Source: Deltaproteobacteria bacterium
GTDB lineage: Bacteria; Desulfobacterota; DSM-4660; Desulfatiglandales; Desulfatiglandaceae
NCBI GenBank assembly: GCA_019309145.1
Contig: JAFDGR010000006.1
Coordinates: 1-40,349 of the forward strand
Length of the DNA: 40,349 nucleotides
Direction of reading: 5' to 3'
In this document: in pieces, positions 1-8,705 of the stretch
Numbering within the stretch: position 1 is the first letter of the stretch
Layout: the number at the start of each line of letters is the position of its first letter
Notes under the pieces: model-generated
What the model was told of the DNA's origin: nothing
The model's database searches: none
Seen by the model: the letters and a program-made list of their open reading frames with translations, nothing else
Program-made: the position numbers and the translations under genes

Positions 1-1278
1 CATCATGTCCCCCCATGCATAGGCAATGACGGTCTTGTACGCGGGAAGGCCGAGTTGATGACCGGCCGGCAGGACATAGGGCGCGGTCATTAACCATTCT
101 CCCCCTCCGGAAGGCACCAGGTAGTTCAAAATGCCTCCATACCAGTAGGTGAACATCAGGAAGGTGGAAGTGCTGCTGATGGCCACAAACCATCCGGTGA
201 AGGTCTGGGAAAGAAGGGTAAACTTGATCAGGCCGTAAATGCCCGCGTAGAAGGGGAACTGGATAACGATTCCCCACACCGCTTTGGCCGATTCCTCTGT
301 CGCCTTGAGGAATGACCACGGCCGCCAGTGGAAAAGGATCCCGAGCATCAGGAAAAAGAAAATCACGTTATTGAGGGTCAGCCAGTTTCCCGGTGGTTTC
401 CCTTTGAGGTAGGAATACAGGGCTATGGCCCCGCCGATCACGATGATGACGTTAAAGCCCGGCCACCAGTTCATCCAGTCCGAAGGTGATTTGGCTGCCT
501 CTTTTCTGGGTGGCTCATAGATTTTCAGCTGATCCATGAGTTCCGGCTTTACAACATACGTGTTCTCCGGTGTTGGATGCATTTTTGCCATCAACCAGGT
601 GACCACAATAATGATCACCGCTGCCAGGATAAGATTGAAGGGATGGAAAATGGTGCTCCCCGTGGAGATGGGGGCATTGATCAACCCTTCTTTGATGGCT
701 GATTTTACAAGAGCATTGCCCGGAGAGGCCATCATCAGGGTGGCGGAACCGGTGAGTCCCGAGTGCCAGGTGCACCCCAGGCCAAGGTACGCCGCGGCCA
801 CTAGGACCCGGTAGTCCACTTTTGGATTTCTTCGAACGATAAAGAGTGCCAGGACAGCACTCCCGATGATGGAAAGTCCCCATGAAACCCAGGCAGACAG
901 GGTGGAAAAAAGTGCCATCACCACAATGGCCTGGGCAGGTTTCTCTTTATTGGGCGCTCCCGCAAGACCGTCCAATAAACGGCGAACCGGCGGCGAGAGG
1001 GCCAGGATGTATCCGGTCATCATAATGAGGCACATCTGCATGGCGAATTTGAGGTACACCCAGAAGCCTTTCCCCCATGCCTGGATTCCTCCGTAAAGCC
1101 TGTCTGAGAACCCCACTTCCTTTCCAAATCCCCAGATAAGGGCAAGAATGTACGCGATCATGGTAAGGATCAGAACGATCACAAAAGAATCAGGAATCCA
1201 TTTTTCCGTCCAATTCGTCAAACCAGCGCCAACGTTCCTGAGAAACCCTTGTTCTCCTGTTTGGTTGCTGTCGGCCAT
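1..1278 (-). CDS. atoE: Short-chain fatty acid transporter, AtoE family (3' end cut by window)
   Basis: Reading the minus strand from the ATG at 1278 gives 426 uninterrupted codons up to the window edge, with no stop, so the C-terminus is missing. The protein is very hydrophobic, with many membrane segments, and carries the family-typical PSGGGEW motif near residue 390, which identifies the AtoE / short-chain fatty acid carrier family (known members are about 440 residues, so only a little is lost). The inferred role is inner-membrane movement of acetate, butyrate or similar acids, fitting a fermentative or syntrophic lifestyle. A good Shine-Dalgarno (AAGGAGGG) lies just upstream. A terminator-like hairpin separates it from mltG, so it probably has its own promoter. 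The substrate cannot be read from sequence. Confidence 0.88.
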   Translation of the reverse strand, partial: MADSNQTGEQGFLRNVGAGLTNWTEKWIPDSFVIVLILTMIAYILALIWGFGKEVGFSDRLYGGIQAWGKGFWVYLKFAMQMCLIMMTGYILALSPPVRRLLDGLAGAPNKEKPAQAIVVMALFSTLSAWVSWGLSIIGSAVLALFIVRRNPKVDYRVLVAAAYLGLGCTWHSGLTGSATLMMASPGNALVKSAIKEGLINAPISTGSTIFHPFNLILAAVIIIVVTWLMAKMHPTPENTYVVKPELMDQLKIYEPPRKEAAKSPSDWMNWWPGFNVIIVIGGAIALYSYLKGKPPGNWLTLNNVIFFFLMLGILFHWRPWSFLKATEESAKAVWGIVIQFPFYAGIYGLIKFTLLSQTFTGWFVAISSTSTFLMFTYWYGGILNYLVPSGGGEWLMTAPYVLPAGHQLGLPAYKTVIAYAWGDMM

Positions 1279-1598
1279 AATTCCCTCCTTTATTCTCATG
1301 GAAAGGTTATTGCCTGAAAGTTCATCACCTCCCTTATTGTGGTTTCGTTCCTGTTACAGTCCGTTCCTGGTTTCCTTGCAGCGGAAACCGGCTGTATGCC
1401 TCCGACAAAAAACCCCTGGTGCGGGGAAACCGCTTCAGGGGTTTTGTTTTATTCGGACGCGCACAGGCACACCTTTTAATTTAAGAAATATTCGTTAAAG
1501 GTATCTCTTAAATCATATATTGTGCTTTGCTCATAATAGATTTACCACACTTTGTCAAGATAAAAAAAATAATTCAATATCTTATCAGCATTTTCAAC
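1279..1598. other. Intergenic region upstream of atoE / downstream of mltG
   Basis: This 320-base gap holds the atoE leader with its Shine-Dalgarno, a possible nine-codon upstream ORF (1296-1325), a strong hairpin at 1407-1445, and an AT-rich stretch (about 1480-1598) directly after the mltG stop. I see no protein gene in it. The atoE promoter should lie between the hairpin and about 1330 on the minus strand, but I could not find convincing -35 and -10 boxes. Confidence 0.6.
1405..1448 (-). terminator. Rho-independent terminator after mltG
   Basis: The arms AAAACCCCTG and CAGGGGTTTT (1409-1418 and 1436-1445) pair perfectly. A GCGG/CCGC pairing inside extends the hairpin, and T-rich tracts flank both sides. 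On the minus strand the hairpin runs into TTTTTTG, so it would end the mltG transcript before atoE starts; it is nearly symmetrical and may work both ways. Confidence 0.75.
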
Positions 1599-2639
1599 TC
1601 ACCCCTGACGCTTTTGCTTTTCTCTGATATGTCTCCTCTTTTGGTATCGAGTAACGGCTCGATTGTGTTCTTCCAGGGTCCTCGAAAAATGGTGGGTTCC
1701 ATCGTTTTTTGAGACGAAATAGAGATAGCCGCTGCGAGCCGGGAAAAGCACCGCCTTGATTGCCTCGATCCCGGGACTTGCGATGGGGCCGGGAGGCAGC
1801 CCTCTGATGACATAGGTATTGTACCGTGTGGGACGCTCCAGGTCTTTTTTCGTCAAATTTCCCGAGAAAGATGCAAGGCCGTAAATGACGGTGGGATCAC
1901 TCTCAAGACGCATCTTTTTCCTGAGCCGGTTCAGAAACACGCTTGCGATCTTTGGCCGTTCCTCGGCTCTTCCCGTTTCCTTCTCAACAATGGATGCCAG
2001 GGTGACCACCTGTTCAAGAGAGAGATGACTTTTCTTGATAGTCTCTTTATACGGGGCAAGGACTTCCCAGAACCTTCTGACCATCACATCGATCACCTTT
2101 CCGGCCTCCATGTTGTGCCGAAACCGATAGGTATCGGGGTACAAATATCCTTCGAGACCCTGCCCGGAGAGACCGTATTCCCTCGCCACCTCCGCGTCGC
2201 CCGAAATGCGCAGGAAGGCATTCCCATCGGTGATCTCCTTCTCATCCAGAAGTCGGGCTATCTGTTTGCGGTTATATCCTTCCGGGATGGTAACGGGATG
2301 GGTAACGCCCACACCCCTCACGAGCACACCGAAAACCCTGAGCGGTGACATGGTCGGGCTCAGGAGATATTCCCCCGCTTTTATTGCACGGCCGTATCCC
2401 ATACACCTGCCCCATACCACAAAAAGAAAGCGGTTCTTGATGACGCCATTTTTTTCCAGGCTCCCGGCTACTTCCCGCAGCGTCGCCCCTTCGCGAATCT
2501 GCACAAGACGCTGATTTCCGGTTTTCCGGGCCGGGCTCATCAGGTAATAACCGAATCCCATCACCACAAAAACCGCCAGGAGAAAAATCAAGCCCACGCA
2601 AAAAAAGAAAAACCTCTTTTTATTCTCAATAAATGCCAT
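1599..2639 (-). CDS. mltG: Endolytic murein transglycosylase MltG (YceG-like)
   Basis: This 346-residue protein has a short cytoplasmic start, one membrane anchor (about residues 10-32) and a periplasmic YceG-like domain. The ASIVEKETG block near residue 219 carries the catalytic glutamate of the family, and LESDPTVIYGL and TRYNTYVIRGLPPGPI are typical MltG signatures. MltG cuts nascent peptidoglycan strands and is thought to terminate glycan polymerisation. It follows the prenyltransferase gene by 22 bases and probably shares its promoter. The upstream Shine-Dalgarno is weak (GAGAA). A hairpin terminator lies downstream at about 1407-1445. Confidence 0.93.
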   Translation of the reverse strand: MAFIENKKRFFFFCVGLIFLLAVFVVMGFGYYLMSPARKTGNQRLVQIREGATLREVAGSLEKNGVIKNRFLFVVWGRCMGYGRAIKAGEYLLSPTMSPLRVFGVLVRGVGVTHPVTIPEGYNRKQIARLLDEKEITDGNAFLRISGDAEVAREYGLSGQGLEGYLYPDTYRFRHNMEAGKVIDVMVRRFWEVLAPYKETIKKSHLSLEQVVTLASIVEKETGRAEERPKIASVFLNRLRKKMRLESDPTVIYGLASFSGNLTKKDLERPTRYNTYVIRGLPPGPIASPGIEAIKAVLFPARSGYLYFVSKNDGTHHFSRTLEEHNRAVTRYQKRRHIREKQKRQG

Positions 2640-2661
2640 GGCATGTTCTCAACAAGGGCTC

Positions 2662-3567
2662 TTACCTTCCCATATAACGGCTCAAGACCAGGCCCAGTGA
2701 TACCAGAAGGCCACTGGCAATCACCGTCTGGATGGTGAGGGCCTGGGCCGGGACAATCGCTTCGTGGGATTGGTACTGTGTCCAGAGCACTTTCACAGCC
2801 TTGAACGCCAGGGGAAGAGCGGCGAAACTCATCATAATGAGGTAGGGCATGCCCACAGCCCCCACCAGGAAGATGACTGACCCAAAAGCGCACAACATGA
2901 TCACACCGTACCCATAACGGCTTGCTTTCAGGCCGAGCTTTACCACGAGATTTCTCTTTCCCGCTTCCGCGTCTGCCTGAAAGTCCGGGAATTCATTTAT
3001 CCAGATGATGGCGGCAACCAGGAACCCCTGGGGAAAACCCACCGCGAACGCGGGCCAGCTCACCGAATTGGTCATGACATAGGAGGTTCCCAGCGTGATC
3101 AGGGGACCGAATGCGAGAAAGATCACCACTTCCCCCAATCCCTTTGACATCCACTGAAAAGGGGAAGCCGAATAGACCCAGCCCGAAAAAAGGCCCAATC
3201 CCCCAAAAAGCGCAACCCAGGGACGTTTCAGCACAATCAGCCAAATCCCCGACGCGATGCCGACCGCAAGAAAAAAGAGCGCCATGAGGAGCACCGCATA
3301 CGCGGATAGTTTTTCCTCCTGGATAACGCGGCTTCCACCGCTGAAGGGCGTGAGCCGCACGTTGATGGGATCACTCCCGCGCGCGTCGTAATAATCATTG
3401 AGCAGGTTGGCGCCAAGATGCAGAGAACCGACACCGAGCAGGGTTATGCCGAAAAGGGCGGGAGAAAACGCTCCCAGGGAGAAGGCATAAGCGGAACCCA
3501 CTACCACGGTGACCAGCGATCCTGCAAGAAACGGAGCCCTCAGGGCCTTCAGATACACACCAATCAT
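2662..3567 (-). CDS. UbiA/MenA-family prenyltransferase
   Basis: A 301-residue integral membrane protein with about eight or nine hydrophobic segments. It carries two aspartate-rich motifs of the UbiA superfamily: NDYYDARGSD (about residues 57-66) and NEFPDFQADAEAGKRN (about 191-206), which bind Mg-prenyl diphosphate. The layout and the NDYYD form resemble MenA (1,4-dihydroxy-2-naphthoate prenyltransferase), so menaquinone synthesis is the best guess, but other UbiA members cannot be excluded. I chose the ATG at 3567 over one 54 bases upstream because GGGAGAGG precedes it and the N-terminus then matches the family. A good promoter lies about 60 bases upstream. Confidence 0.82.
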   Translation of the reverse strand: MIGVYLKALRAPFLAGSLVTVVVGSAYAFSLGAFSPALFGITLLGVGSLHLGANLLNDYYDARGSDPINVRLTPFSGGSRVIQEEKLSAYAVLLMALFFLAVGIASGIWLIVLKRPWVALFGGLGLFSGWVYSASPFQWMSKGLGEVVIFLAFGPLITLGTSYVMTNSVSWPAFAVGFPQGFLVAAIIWINEFPDFQADAEAGKRNLVVKLGLKASRYGYGVIMLCAFGSVIFLVGAVGMPYLIMMSFAALPLAFKAVKVLWTQYQSHEAIVPAQALTIQTVIASGLLVSLGLVLSRYMGR

Positions 3568-3633
3568 AATACCTCTCCCAGAAACAGCTTCATTCCACGT
3601 GAAAATCCAGCGTGATCGCACAACTGTCGCCGG

Positions 3634-3662
3634 ATTTTAGTATTTCATTGAGGAGAAGTCAA
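3634..3662 (-). promoter_or_regulatory. Sigma-70-type promoter for the prenyltransferase-mltG pair
   Basis: On the minus strand TTGACT (3662-3657) and TAAAAT (3639-3634) are separated by exactly 17 bases. Transcription would begin near 3627, giving a leader of about 60 bases before the start at 3567. Confidence 0.6.
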
Positions 3663-3722
3663 TCTATGGGGAATTGCACCGGGTCAACAGATACAAAATG
3701 GAATGTTCCCCCAATCAACACT

Positions 3723-4634
3723 TCAATACTCCGAGGGCTGTACCGAAAGCACGGGGCACGGGGCATTTCGGATTGCCCGGGCGGTGGTGGATCCCACAAA
3801 CAGGGTTTCCATCAAACCGCGGCCCCGGAATCCGAGAACCATTAAATCCAGGCCGTTTACCAGGGCATACTTGGACAATTCTTCATGAGGCTGCCCCGCG
3901 AGGAGTACTGTTTTCGGGGTGCACCAGTGGAGCGCCTCTTCCGGAACCATCCGGGTCAGTTGTTCCTTGAGCCGCTCGCGCAAATCCTTCTCCCCTGCAG
4001 CCCCTTGTCGCCCCTCAGCCCTACCCAGTTCCTTGTAGACAGGGGGCTCGATAACATGGACGAGATGCAATTCAGATTGAAATTGCTGGGCAAGACTCAG
4101 GGCATATTGAAATCCAAGATCAGAGTCCGGAGAGAAATCACACCCGACCAGGATCTTCTGAAGCTTTATTCTCTTTTTCTCGGCCATTGCAGGCTCCTCT
4201 TCCGCGCTCCTGACCACGAACAGCGGGCAGGGAAGCCTCCTCATCAGGTGCTCTGTTACAGAGCCCAGAACGAGGCGCTTCAATCCTGAGCGCCCGTGGG
4301 TCGCCGCGATCACCAGGTCCGCACCCTTTTCAGAGGCCAGCCGTTCGATTTCATCAGGAGTGCGTCCTGCAACGGTCAGGGATTCCCATTCAATGGGATA
4401 ATCACTCATGAGTGCTGCAATTTGCTCGTCAGCCTCTTGCATCCCTCTTTTTTCGTCTTGCCTGGGATCTCTAATGGCCTCACCATACACCGACACCGGA
4501 GGCAGATCCACAACGTGACAGACATACAGCCTGGCTCCAAACTCTGTGGCCAACAGCGCCCCGTAAGGGACAGTGAATCTGGAGCACTCTGAAAAGTCTG
4601 TCGTACATAGAATACTTTTTAGTGGCACTCTCAT
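3723..4634 (-). CDS. Tandem universal stress protein (two UspA domains)
   Basis: At 303 residues this is two UspA domains in a row (about 1-147 and 158-300). Each keeps the nucleotide-binding signature G/A-x2-G-x9-G-S: THGRSGLKRLVLGS in the first and GFRGRGLMETLFVGS in the second, so both may bind ATP. The role is cytoplasmic stress tolerance; no specific target can be read. Its start overlaps the stop of the response regulator gene by four bases (ATGA), a sign of translational coupling, so the two are probably made together. Confidence 0.9.
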   Translation of the reverse strand: MRVPLKSILCTTDFSECSRFTVPYGALLATEFGARLYVCHVVDLPPVSVYGEAIRDPRQDEKRGMQEADEQIAALMSDYPIEWESLTVAGRTPDEIERLASEKGADLVIAATHGRSGLKRLVLGSVTEHLMRRLPCPLFVVRSAEEEPAMAEKKRIKLQKILVGCDFSPDSDLGFQYALSLAQQFQSELHLVHVIEPPVYKELGRAEGRQGAAGEKDLRERLKEQLTRMVPEEALHWCTPKTVLLAGQPHEELSKYALVNGLDLMVLGFRGRGLMETLFVGSTTARAIRNAPCPVLSVQPSEY

Positions 4635-5164
4635 GATCGGTCCCTCCTTTCTCCCTGTTCGACATTACTCTGGGTGCTCCAGCGGAGTTCCTCCAAAAAC
4701 GCTTTAAAAAACTGATCCCTCTCTTTCCAGTCTGGTCCCAACCTTCTGTCAAATACACCCCCTATCATGGAGAAGAACTTCTGCCAGAGAGGCTTTCCGC
4801 CGCCCAGCACCACTTCTTCCAGAAACGACGGGAGGGCATGCAGGTTTTCCTTTGGAAGGAAGAAAACAGCACCCAGTTTTATGGATTTTTTCAAGGCATC
4901 CGGCGTGAGCGCATGGGCTGTGAACATCACGGTCGGAAAGCCTCTCTTTACCGACGTTCTCAGAAGCGTGAAACCATCCACACCCATTATATCGAGAATA
5001 ACAATATCATATGTATAGGTGAGAAGTGACTGGTGGGCCGTATCATAATCTGTTGCCTTGTGAACCAGACACGTTGGGAGTATCTCTTCCACTGATTCAA
5101 CGATATCCTCTTCGTCATCCACTACGAGGATCACCTTGTCTTTTAAAAGAGTATCAGGGCACAT
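4631..5164 (-). CDS. Response regulator with receiver domain and short unknown tail
   Basis: Residues 1-125 form a CheY-like receiver: the acidic pocket (D16, D17), the phosphorylatable aspartate D58 in VILDIMG, T82 and K105 are all present. The last 50 residues (with a KPLWQKFF and WKERDQFFKAF stretch) match no output domain I recognise and show no DNA-binding helix-turn-helix, so this is probably a stand-alone signalling or protein-binding regulator. No histidine kinase is encoded nearby. It is coupled to the universal stress gene and begins 40 bases after livF, so it might also be reached by read-through from the liv operon. Confidence 0.87.
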   Translation of the reverse strand: MCPDTLLKDKVILVVDDEEDIVESVEEILPTCLVHKATDYDTAHQSLLTYTYDIVILDIMGVDGFTLLRTSVKRGFPTVMFTAHALTPDALKKSIKLGAVFFLPKENLHALPSFLEEVVLGGGKPLWQKFFSMIGGVFDRRLGPDWKERDQFFKAFLEELRWSTQSNVEQGERRDRS

Positions 5165-5203
5165 GATTGTCTCACTTTCCCCTCATGAAAAGATGTTTTT
5201 CCC

Positions 5204-5917
5204 TTACGCTCCCAGATAGGCCTTCTTTACTCTTGGGTTTTCGAGCAGTTCTGCGGCCGGACCGTCAAGCACGATCTTGCCCGTTTCAAGCACGCATGCA
5301 TGATGCGCAATATGCAGGGCGGCCCGGGCATTTTGTTCCACCAGGAGGATGGTGGTCCCCGAGCTGTTCAATGTTTTGATCACGTTGAATATATCTTTGA
5401 CAATGAGCGGTGCAAGGCCCATGGAAGGCTCGTCCATCATGAGAAGTTCAGGGTCTCCCATGAGGGCACGCGCTATTGCCAGCATTTGTTGTTCACCTCC
5501 CGAGAGGGTCCCTGCAATCTGCTTGGACCGTTTTTCCAGGATCCCGAACATGGTGTAAATTTCCCTTGTCCTTTTCCGGACTTCGGCGCGATCCCGTCGT
5601 CTGAAGGAAAGGTAGGCACCCAGATTGATATTATCCTGTACCGTGAGATCCCCAAATACCTGTCTCCCTTCAGGAACCTGGGAAATGCCCAGAGCAACAA
5701 TTCGATGAGCGGGAAAATTCGAAATATCCTGGCCTTTGTAAAGAATCCTTCCTGTCTTCTCCTCGATGAGACCTGATATACACTTGAGCAATGTGGACTT
5801 GCCGGCCCCGTTTGTCCCGATTATGGACACCACTTTACCTATGGGAACCCTGACAGTCACCCCCTTGAGGGCTGCTATGCTTCTATAGGAAGCGCTGAGT
5901 CTTTCAACCTTGAGCAT
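5204..5917 (-). CDS. livF: Branched-chain amino acid ABC transporter, ATP-binding protein LivF
   Basis: An ABC ATPase of about 237 residues with Walker A GTNGAGKST, signature LSGGEQQ, Walker B LLMMDEPS and the LivF-typical VPEGRQVFGDLTV and LVEQNA motifs. It energises the importer together with LivG. I prefer the ATG at 5917 because GGAGA sits six bases upstream; an ATG at 5923 is in frame but lacks spacing to that site. The 5' end overlaps livG, so the two are coupled. Confidence 0.93.
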   Translation of the reverse strand: MLKVERLSASYRSIAALKGVTVRVPIGKVVSIIGTNGAGKSTLLKCISGLIEEKTGRILYKGQDISNFPAHRIVALGISQVPEGRQVFGDLTVQDNINLGAYLSFRRRDRAEVRKRTREIYTMFGILEKRSKQIAGTLSGGEQQMLAIARALMGDPELLMMDEPSMGLAPLIVKDIFNVIKTLNSSGTTILLVEQNARAALHIAHHACVLETGKIVLDGPAAELLENPRVKKAYLGA

Positions 5918-6689
5918 TTCCATTCTCCGAACCGAGATAGGCTTCTATCACCTTCGGGTCGTCTCGTATTTCCTCGGAGACCCCTTCAGCTATCTTCTCC
6001 CCGTAATTGAGGACCATGATTTCATCCGACACATCCATAACCACCTTCATATCGTGCTCCACAAGAAGAATGGTAATGCCTTTGTCCTTGATTCGGTTGA
6101 TGAGACCGGATTGCACAAGGGTCTCCGTCTCATTGAGGCCTGCCGCAGGCTCATCCAGGCAAAGCAGTTCCGGTTCCGTTGCCAGTGCCCGGCCGATCTC
6201 CAGTATTTTTTGCTCCCCCAGCGGCAATTCGCCTGAGGTCTCGTTCCATGCATGCTTCAGACCGATGAATTCCAATATCTCCATACCTCGCTTCTGTATC
6301 TTCTTCTCACTTCGCCTCACTCCAGGCATGCGGAGACCAGATGCAATGAAGGAAGACTTTACCCTCGTGTGGCAACCCACCATCACGTTTTCCAAGACGG
6401 TCATATGACCGAACAATTCAACCGTTTGAAAGGTGCGTGAGATGCCCCTCCCCGCAATCTGGTGAGCCTTTAAATGGTCTATTCTGCGCCCTCTGAATCG
6501 CACTGTCCCCTCAGTGGGAGGGAAAAGTCCGGTAATCACATTGAAGAGGGTGGTCTTGCCGGCGCCATTGGGGCCTATGATGGCCTTGATAATCCCTTTT
6601 CTGACCCGGAAATTCTGGTCAATGAGGGCCATGAGTCCCCCGAATGACATGCTCACCCCTTCCACTTCGAGGAGATAATCCGCATCCAT
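5904..6689 (-). CDS. livG: Branched-chain amino acid ABC transporter, ATP-binding protein LivG
   Basis: This 261-residue ABC ATPase has Walker A GPNGAGKTT near residue 39, the LivG-type signature SGELPLGEQKILEIGRAL in place of LSGGQ, Walker B LLCLDEPAAGLN and the C-terminal IAEG...VIEAYLG typical of LivG. I set the start at the ATG at 6689 (MDADYLLEVEG) with GGAGATAG upstream, eight bases after the livM stop; the longer frame to 6740 would overlap livM. It pairs with LivF on the cytoplasmic side. Confidence 0.93.
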   Translation of the reverse strand: MDADYLLEVEGVSMSFGGLMALIDQNFRVRKGIIKAIIGPNGAGKTTLFNVITGLFPPTEGTVRFRGRRIDHLKAHQIAGRGISRTFQTVELFGHMTVLENVMVGCHTRVKSSFIASGLRMPGVRRSEKKIQKRGMEILEFIGLKHAWNETSGELPLGEQKILEIGRALATEPELLCLDEPAAGLNETETLVQSGLINRIKDKGITILLVEHDMKVVMDVSDEIMVLNYGEKIAEGVSEEIRDDPKVIEAYLGSENGNAQG

Positions 6690-6696
6690 TCGTTCT

Positions 6697-7650
6697 CTAT
6701 CTCCTGATCCAGCCTGAAACCAGGTTGGGCACCCCCACAAGACCTGCGGGGAGGAAAATGGTAATCAGCAACAGGATCGCCCCGTAAATGACGACTTCCA
6801 GATCTTCGAAATAATGGAGCCATTCATATCCCAGGAACGTGATGAGAAAAGCTCCTATGATCGCACCCCTGATGTCGTGCATACCTCCGAGGGCGATCAT
6901 GATAAGGAGTTTGATGGAAAAAAACAGGTCAAAGGTGGAGGGATTGATAAAATTCAGGTAATGGGCGTACAGGCTCCCTGCCAGGGCCGCCAGCACCGCG
7001 GAGTATACAAAAACCACCAGTTTATAGCCAGAGACATTGATCCCCGTGGAAGCCGCCGCAGTCTCACTGGCATGAATGGCCCTCAAGGCCCGGCCGTACC
7101 GGGATTCAATGATGTTGATGGTAAAAAGAAGTGCGGCAAAAACAAGAAACCACACCAAATAATAGTACTTTTCTATGGAGTTAAAATCAAGACGCAAGAT
7201 GCTCAGGCCAGGGATGCCGATCATGCCGTCCGGTCCCCCTGTCCATTCCGTTTCTTCATTGAACACAATATAGACGATAATCCCAAAAGCGAGTGTGGCC
7301 ATGGCGAGATAATGGCCTCGAAGTTTGAGAGAGGGTGCTCCAACCACCAGCGCCACTCCGGCCGCCATGAGCATTCCCAGAACCATGCAGGGCCAGGGAT
7401 TCCACCCAAAGCGAGTTGTCAGTATGGCGGACGTATAGGCACCGATTCCATAAAAAGCTGCGTGACCGAGCGATATCTGTCCCGCGTATCCCATGAGCAG
7501 GCTAAGGCCCATGGTAATCAGGCTGTAGATACCCACAAAGATCATCAGGTCCGTATAGTTACTGATGGCAGGGATTCCCCGCGCAATCCAAGGGAATGCG
7601 ATGACGGCAAGCGCAAAAACGAATAAGGGAAACTTCCGGAGGTGCAACAT
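6697..7650 (-). CDS. livM: Branched-chain amino acid ABC transporter, permease LivM
   Basis: A 317-residue polytopic membrane protein with the LivM motifs LLMGYAGQISLGHAAFYGIGAY near residues 52-73 and RYGRALRAIHASETAAASTGI, followed by the LAALAGSLYAH and GGMHDIRGAIIGA blocks. It forms the membrane channel with LivH. Its start lies only two bases after the livH stop, so the genes are coupled. The substrate may be a branched-chain amino acid, but family members also carry amides, urea or aromatic acids. Confidence 0.93.
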   Translation of the reverse strand: MLHLRKFPLFVFALAVIAFPWIARGIPAISNYTDLMIFVGIYSLITMGLSLLMGYAGQISLGHAAFYGIGAYTSAILTTRFGWNPWPCMVLGMLMAAGVALVVGAPSLKLRGHYLAMATLAFGIIVYIVFNEETEWTGGPDGMIGIPGLSILRLDFNSIEKYYYLVWFLVFAALLFTINIIESRYGRALRAIHASETAAASTGINVSGYKLVVFVYSAVLAALAGSLYAHYLNFINPSTFDLFFSIKLLIMIALGGMHDIRGAIIGAFLITFLGYEWLHYFEDLEVVIYGAILLLITIFLPAGLVGVPNLVSGWIRR

Positions 7651-7652
7651 TT

Positions 7653-8555
7653 CTAGAACCTCTTGATTTTGCCTACCTCCACATTGCCCATGAGCCCACT
7701 GGGTTTGAAAAATAACACGCCCAGAAGGACGATGAGGGCAAAGGCGTCCTTGTATGCTGAAGAGATCAGACCGGCCGCGAAAGACTCAATAACGCCCATA
7801 ATCAATCCCCCAAGAACGGCCCCGGAAAAACTGCCAAGACCTCCCAGGATAAGCGCCGCAAAGCCCTTCACCGCCAGCATAGCTCCCCGGTCATATTCCA
7901 TCAGGGAGATGGGCGTTATGGTGATCCCTGCCACCGCGCCAATAGCCGCTGAAAGGGAGAATGATAGAAGAACCATCCTTTTCACATTGATGCCGACCAG
8001 GCTCGCCGCCTCCGGATTCTCGGCGCACGCGCTCATGGCTTTGCCAAGGATTGTCTTGTCAAAGAAAAAGGTCATCACGACGACAATGATGATCAAGAAC
8101 CCGATGACCCACAGGTACTGGGGCTGAATAACCGCCCCCAGGAAAGCGATGGGTTCTCGTCCTGAAAAAGCGGGCAGATCAAGGGGGTCCTTGCCCCATA
8201 CGAACATGGCAGCCCCCTTGAGGAGGATAGATGCGGCTATGGTTGCGATAATCAAGGTAAGGACAGACGGTTTTCGTATCGGCCGGATGGCAAAACGGTC
8301 AAGGAACATGCCCACGAGGATCACAACCACCACCGTCAAGGGAAAAGCCACAATGACCGGGAGCCTGAGTGTTACTTCAAGGGTGACCATGACTAGGCCA
8401 CCCAGCATCACGAATTCACCTTGGGCAAAATTGATGATCTCGGTCACATTATAAATGATGCCGAAACCGGTGGCCACCATTGCGTAGATGCTGCCCACCG
8501 TCAGCCCGGTTATCAGGTACTGGAAAAGCTGGCTTGTGAAAGTGATCTTTTCCAT
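7653..8555 (-). CDS. livH: Branched-chain amino acid ABC transporter, permease LivH
   Basis: This 300-residue membrane protein opens with the LivH-type YLITGLTVGSIYAMVATGFG block and carries NFAQGEFVMLGG and the EAA-like ENPEAASLVGINVKRM loop, followed by FAALILGGLGSFSGAVLGG. It is the second permease of the importer. It is separated from livK by 150 bases that contain a strong palindrome, so its expression may differ from that of the binding protein. Confidence 0.93.
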   Translation of the reverse strand: MEKITFTSQLFQYLITGLTVGSIYAMVATGFGIIYNVTEIINFAQGEFVMLGGLVMVTLEVTLRLPVIVAFPLTVVVVILVGMFLDRFAIRPIRKPSVLTLIIATIAASILLKGAAMFVWGKDPLDLPAFSGREPIAFLGAVIQPQYLWVIGFLIIIVVVMTFFFDKTILGKAMSACAENPEAASLVGINVKRMVLLSFSLSAAIGAVAGITITPISLMEYDRGAMLAVKGFAALILGGLGSFSGAVLGGLIMGVIESFAAGLISSAYKDAFALIVLLGVLFFKPSGLMGNVEVGKIKRF

Positions 8556-8572
8556 TGCTTCCTGGACCGTAT

Positions 8573-8596
8573 GGCCGGGAGGATATCCTCCCGGCC
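8573..8596. promoter_or_regulatory. Perfect palindrome between livK and livH (intra-operon stem-loop)
   Basis: The 10-base arms GGCCGGGAGG and CCTCCCGGCC flank the four bases ATAT, making a perfect 24-base palindrome. There is no T-run after it on the minus strand, so it is more likely an mRNA-stabilising or processing hairpin, which in comparable importers keeps the binding-protein message more abundant, than a full terminator. Confidence 0.55.
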
Positions 8597-8705
8597 CTTT
8601 CCATTGGTGGTCTCATCTGCTCTTCCCAGCCTCCCGTCCCACGATTCCGGCTCTCCCGGAACCACGGAGCAAGGAGGATGGGGACTCATGGGATCGAGAG
8701 CCTGC

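Noticed and set aside
6814-7626. Long plus-strand ORF (270 codons) opposite livM
   Set aside because: Antisense shadow of a well-identified permease; low-complexity, charged translation.
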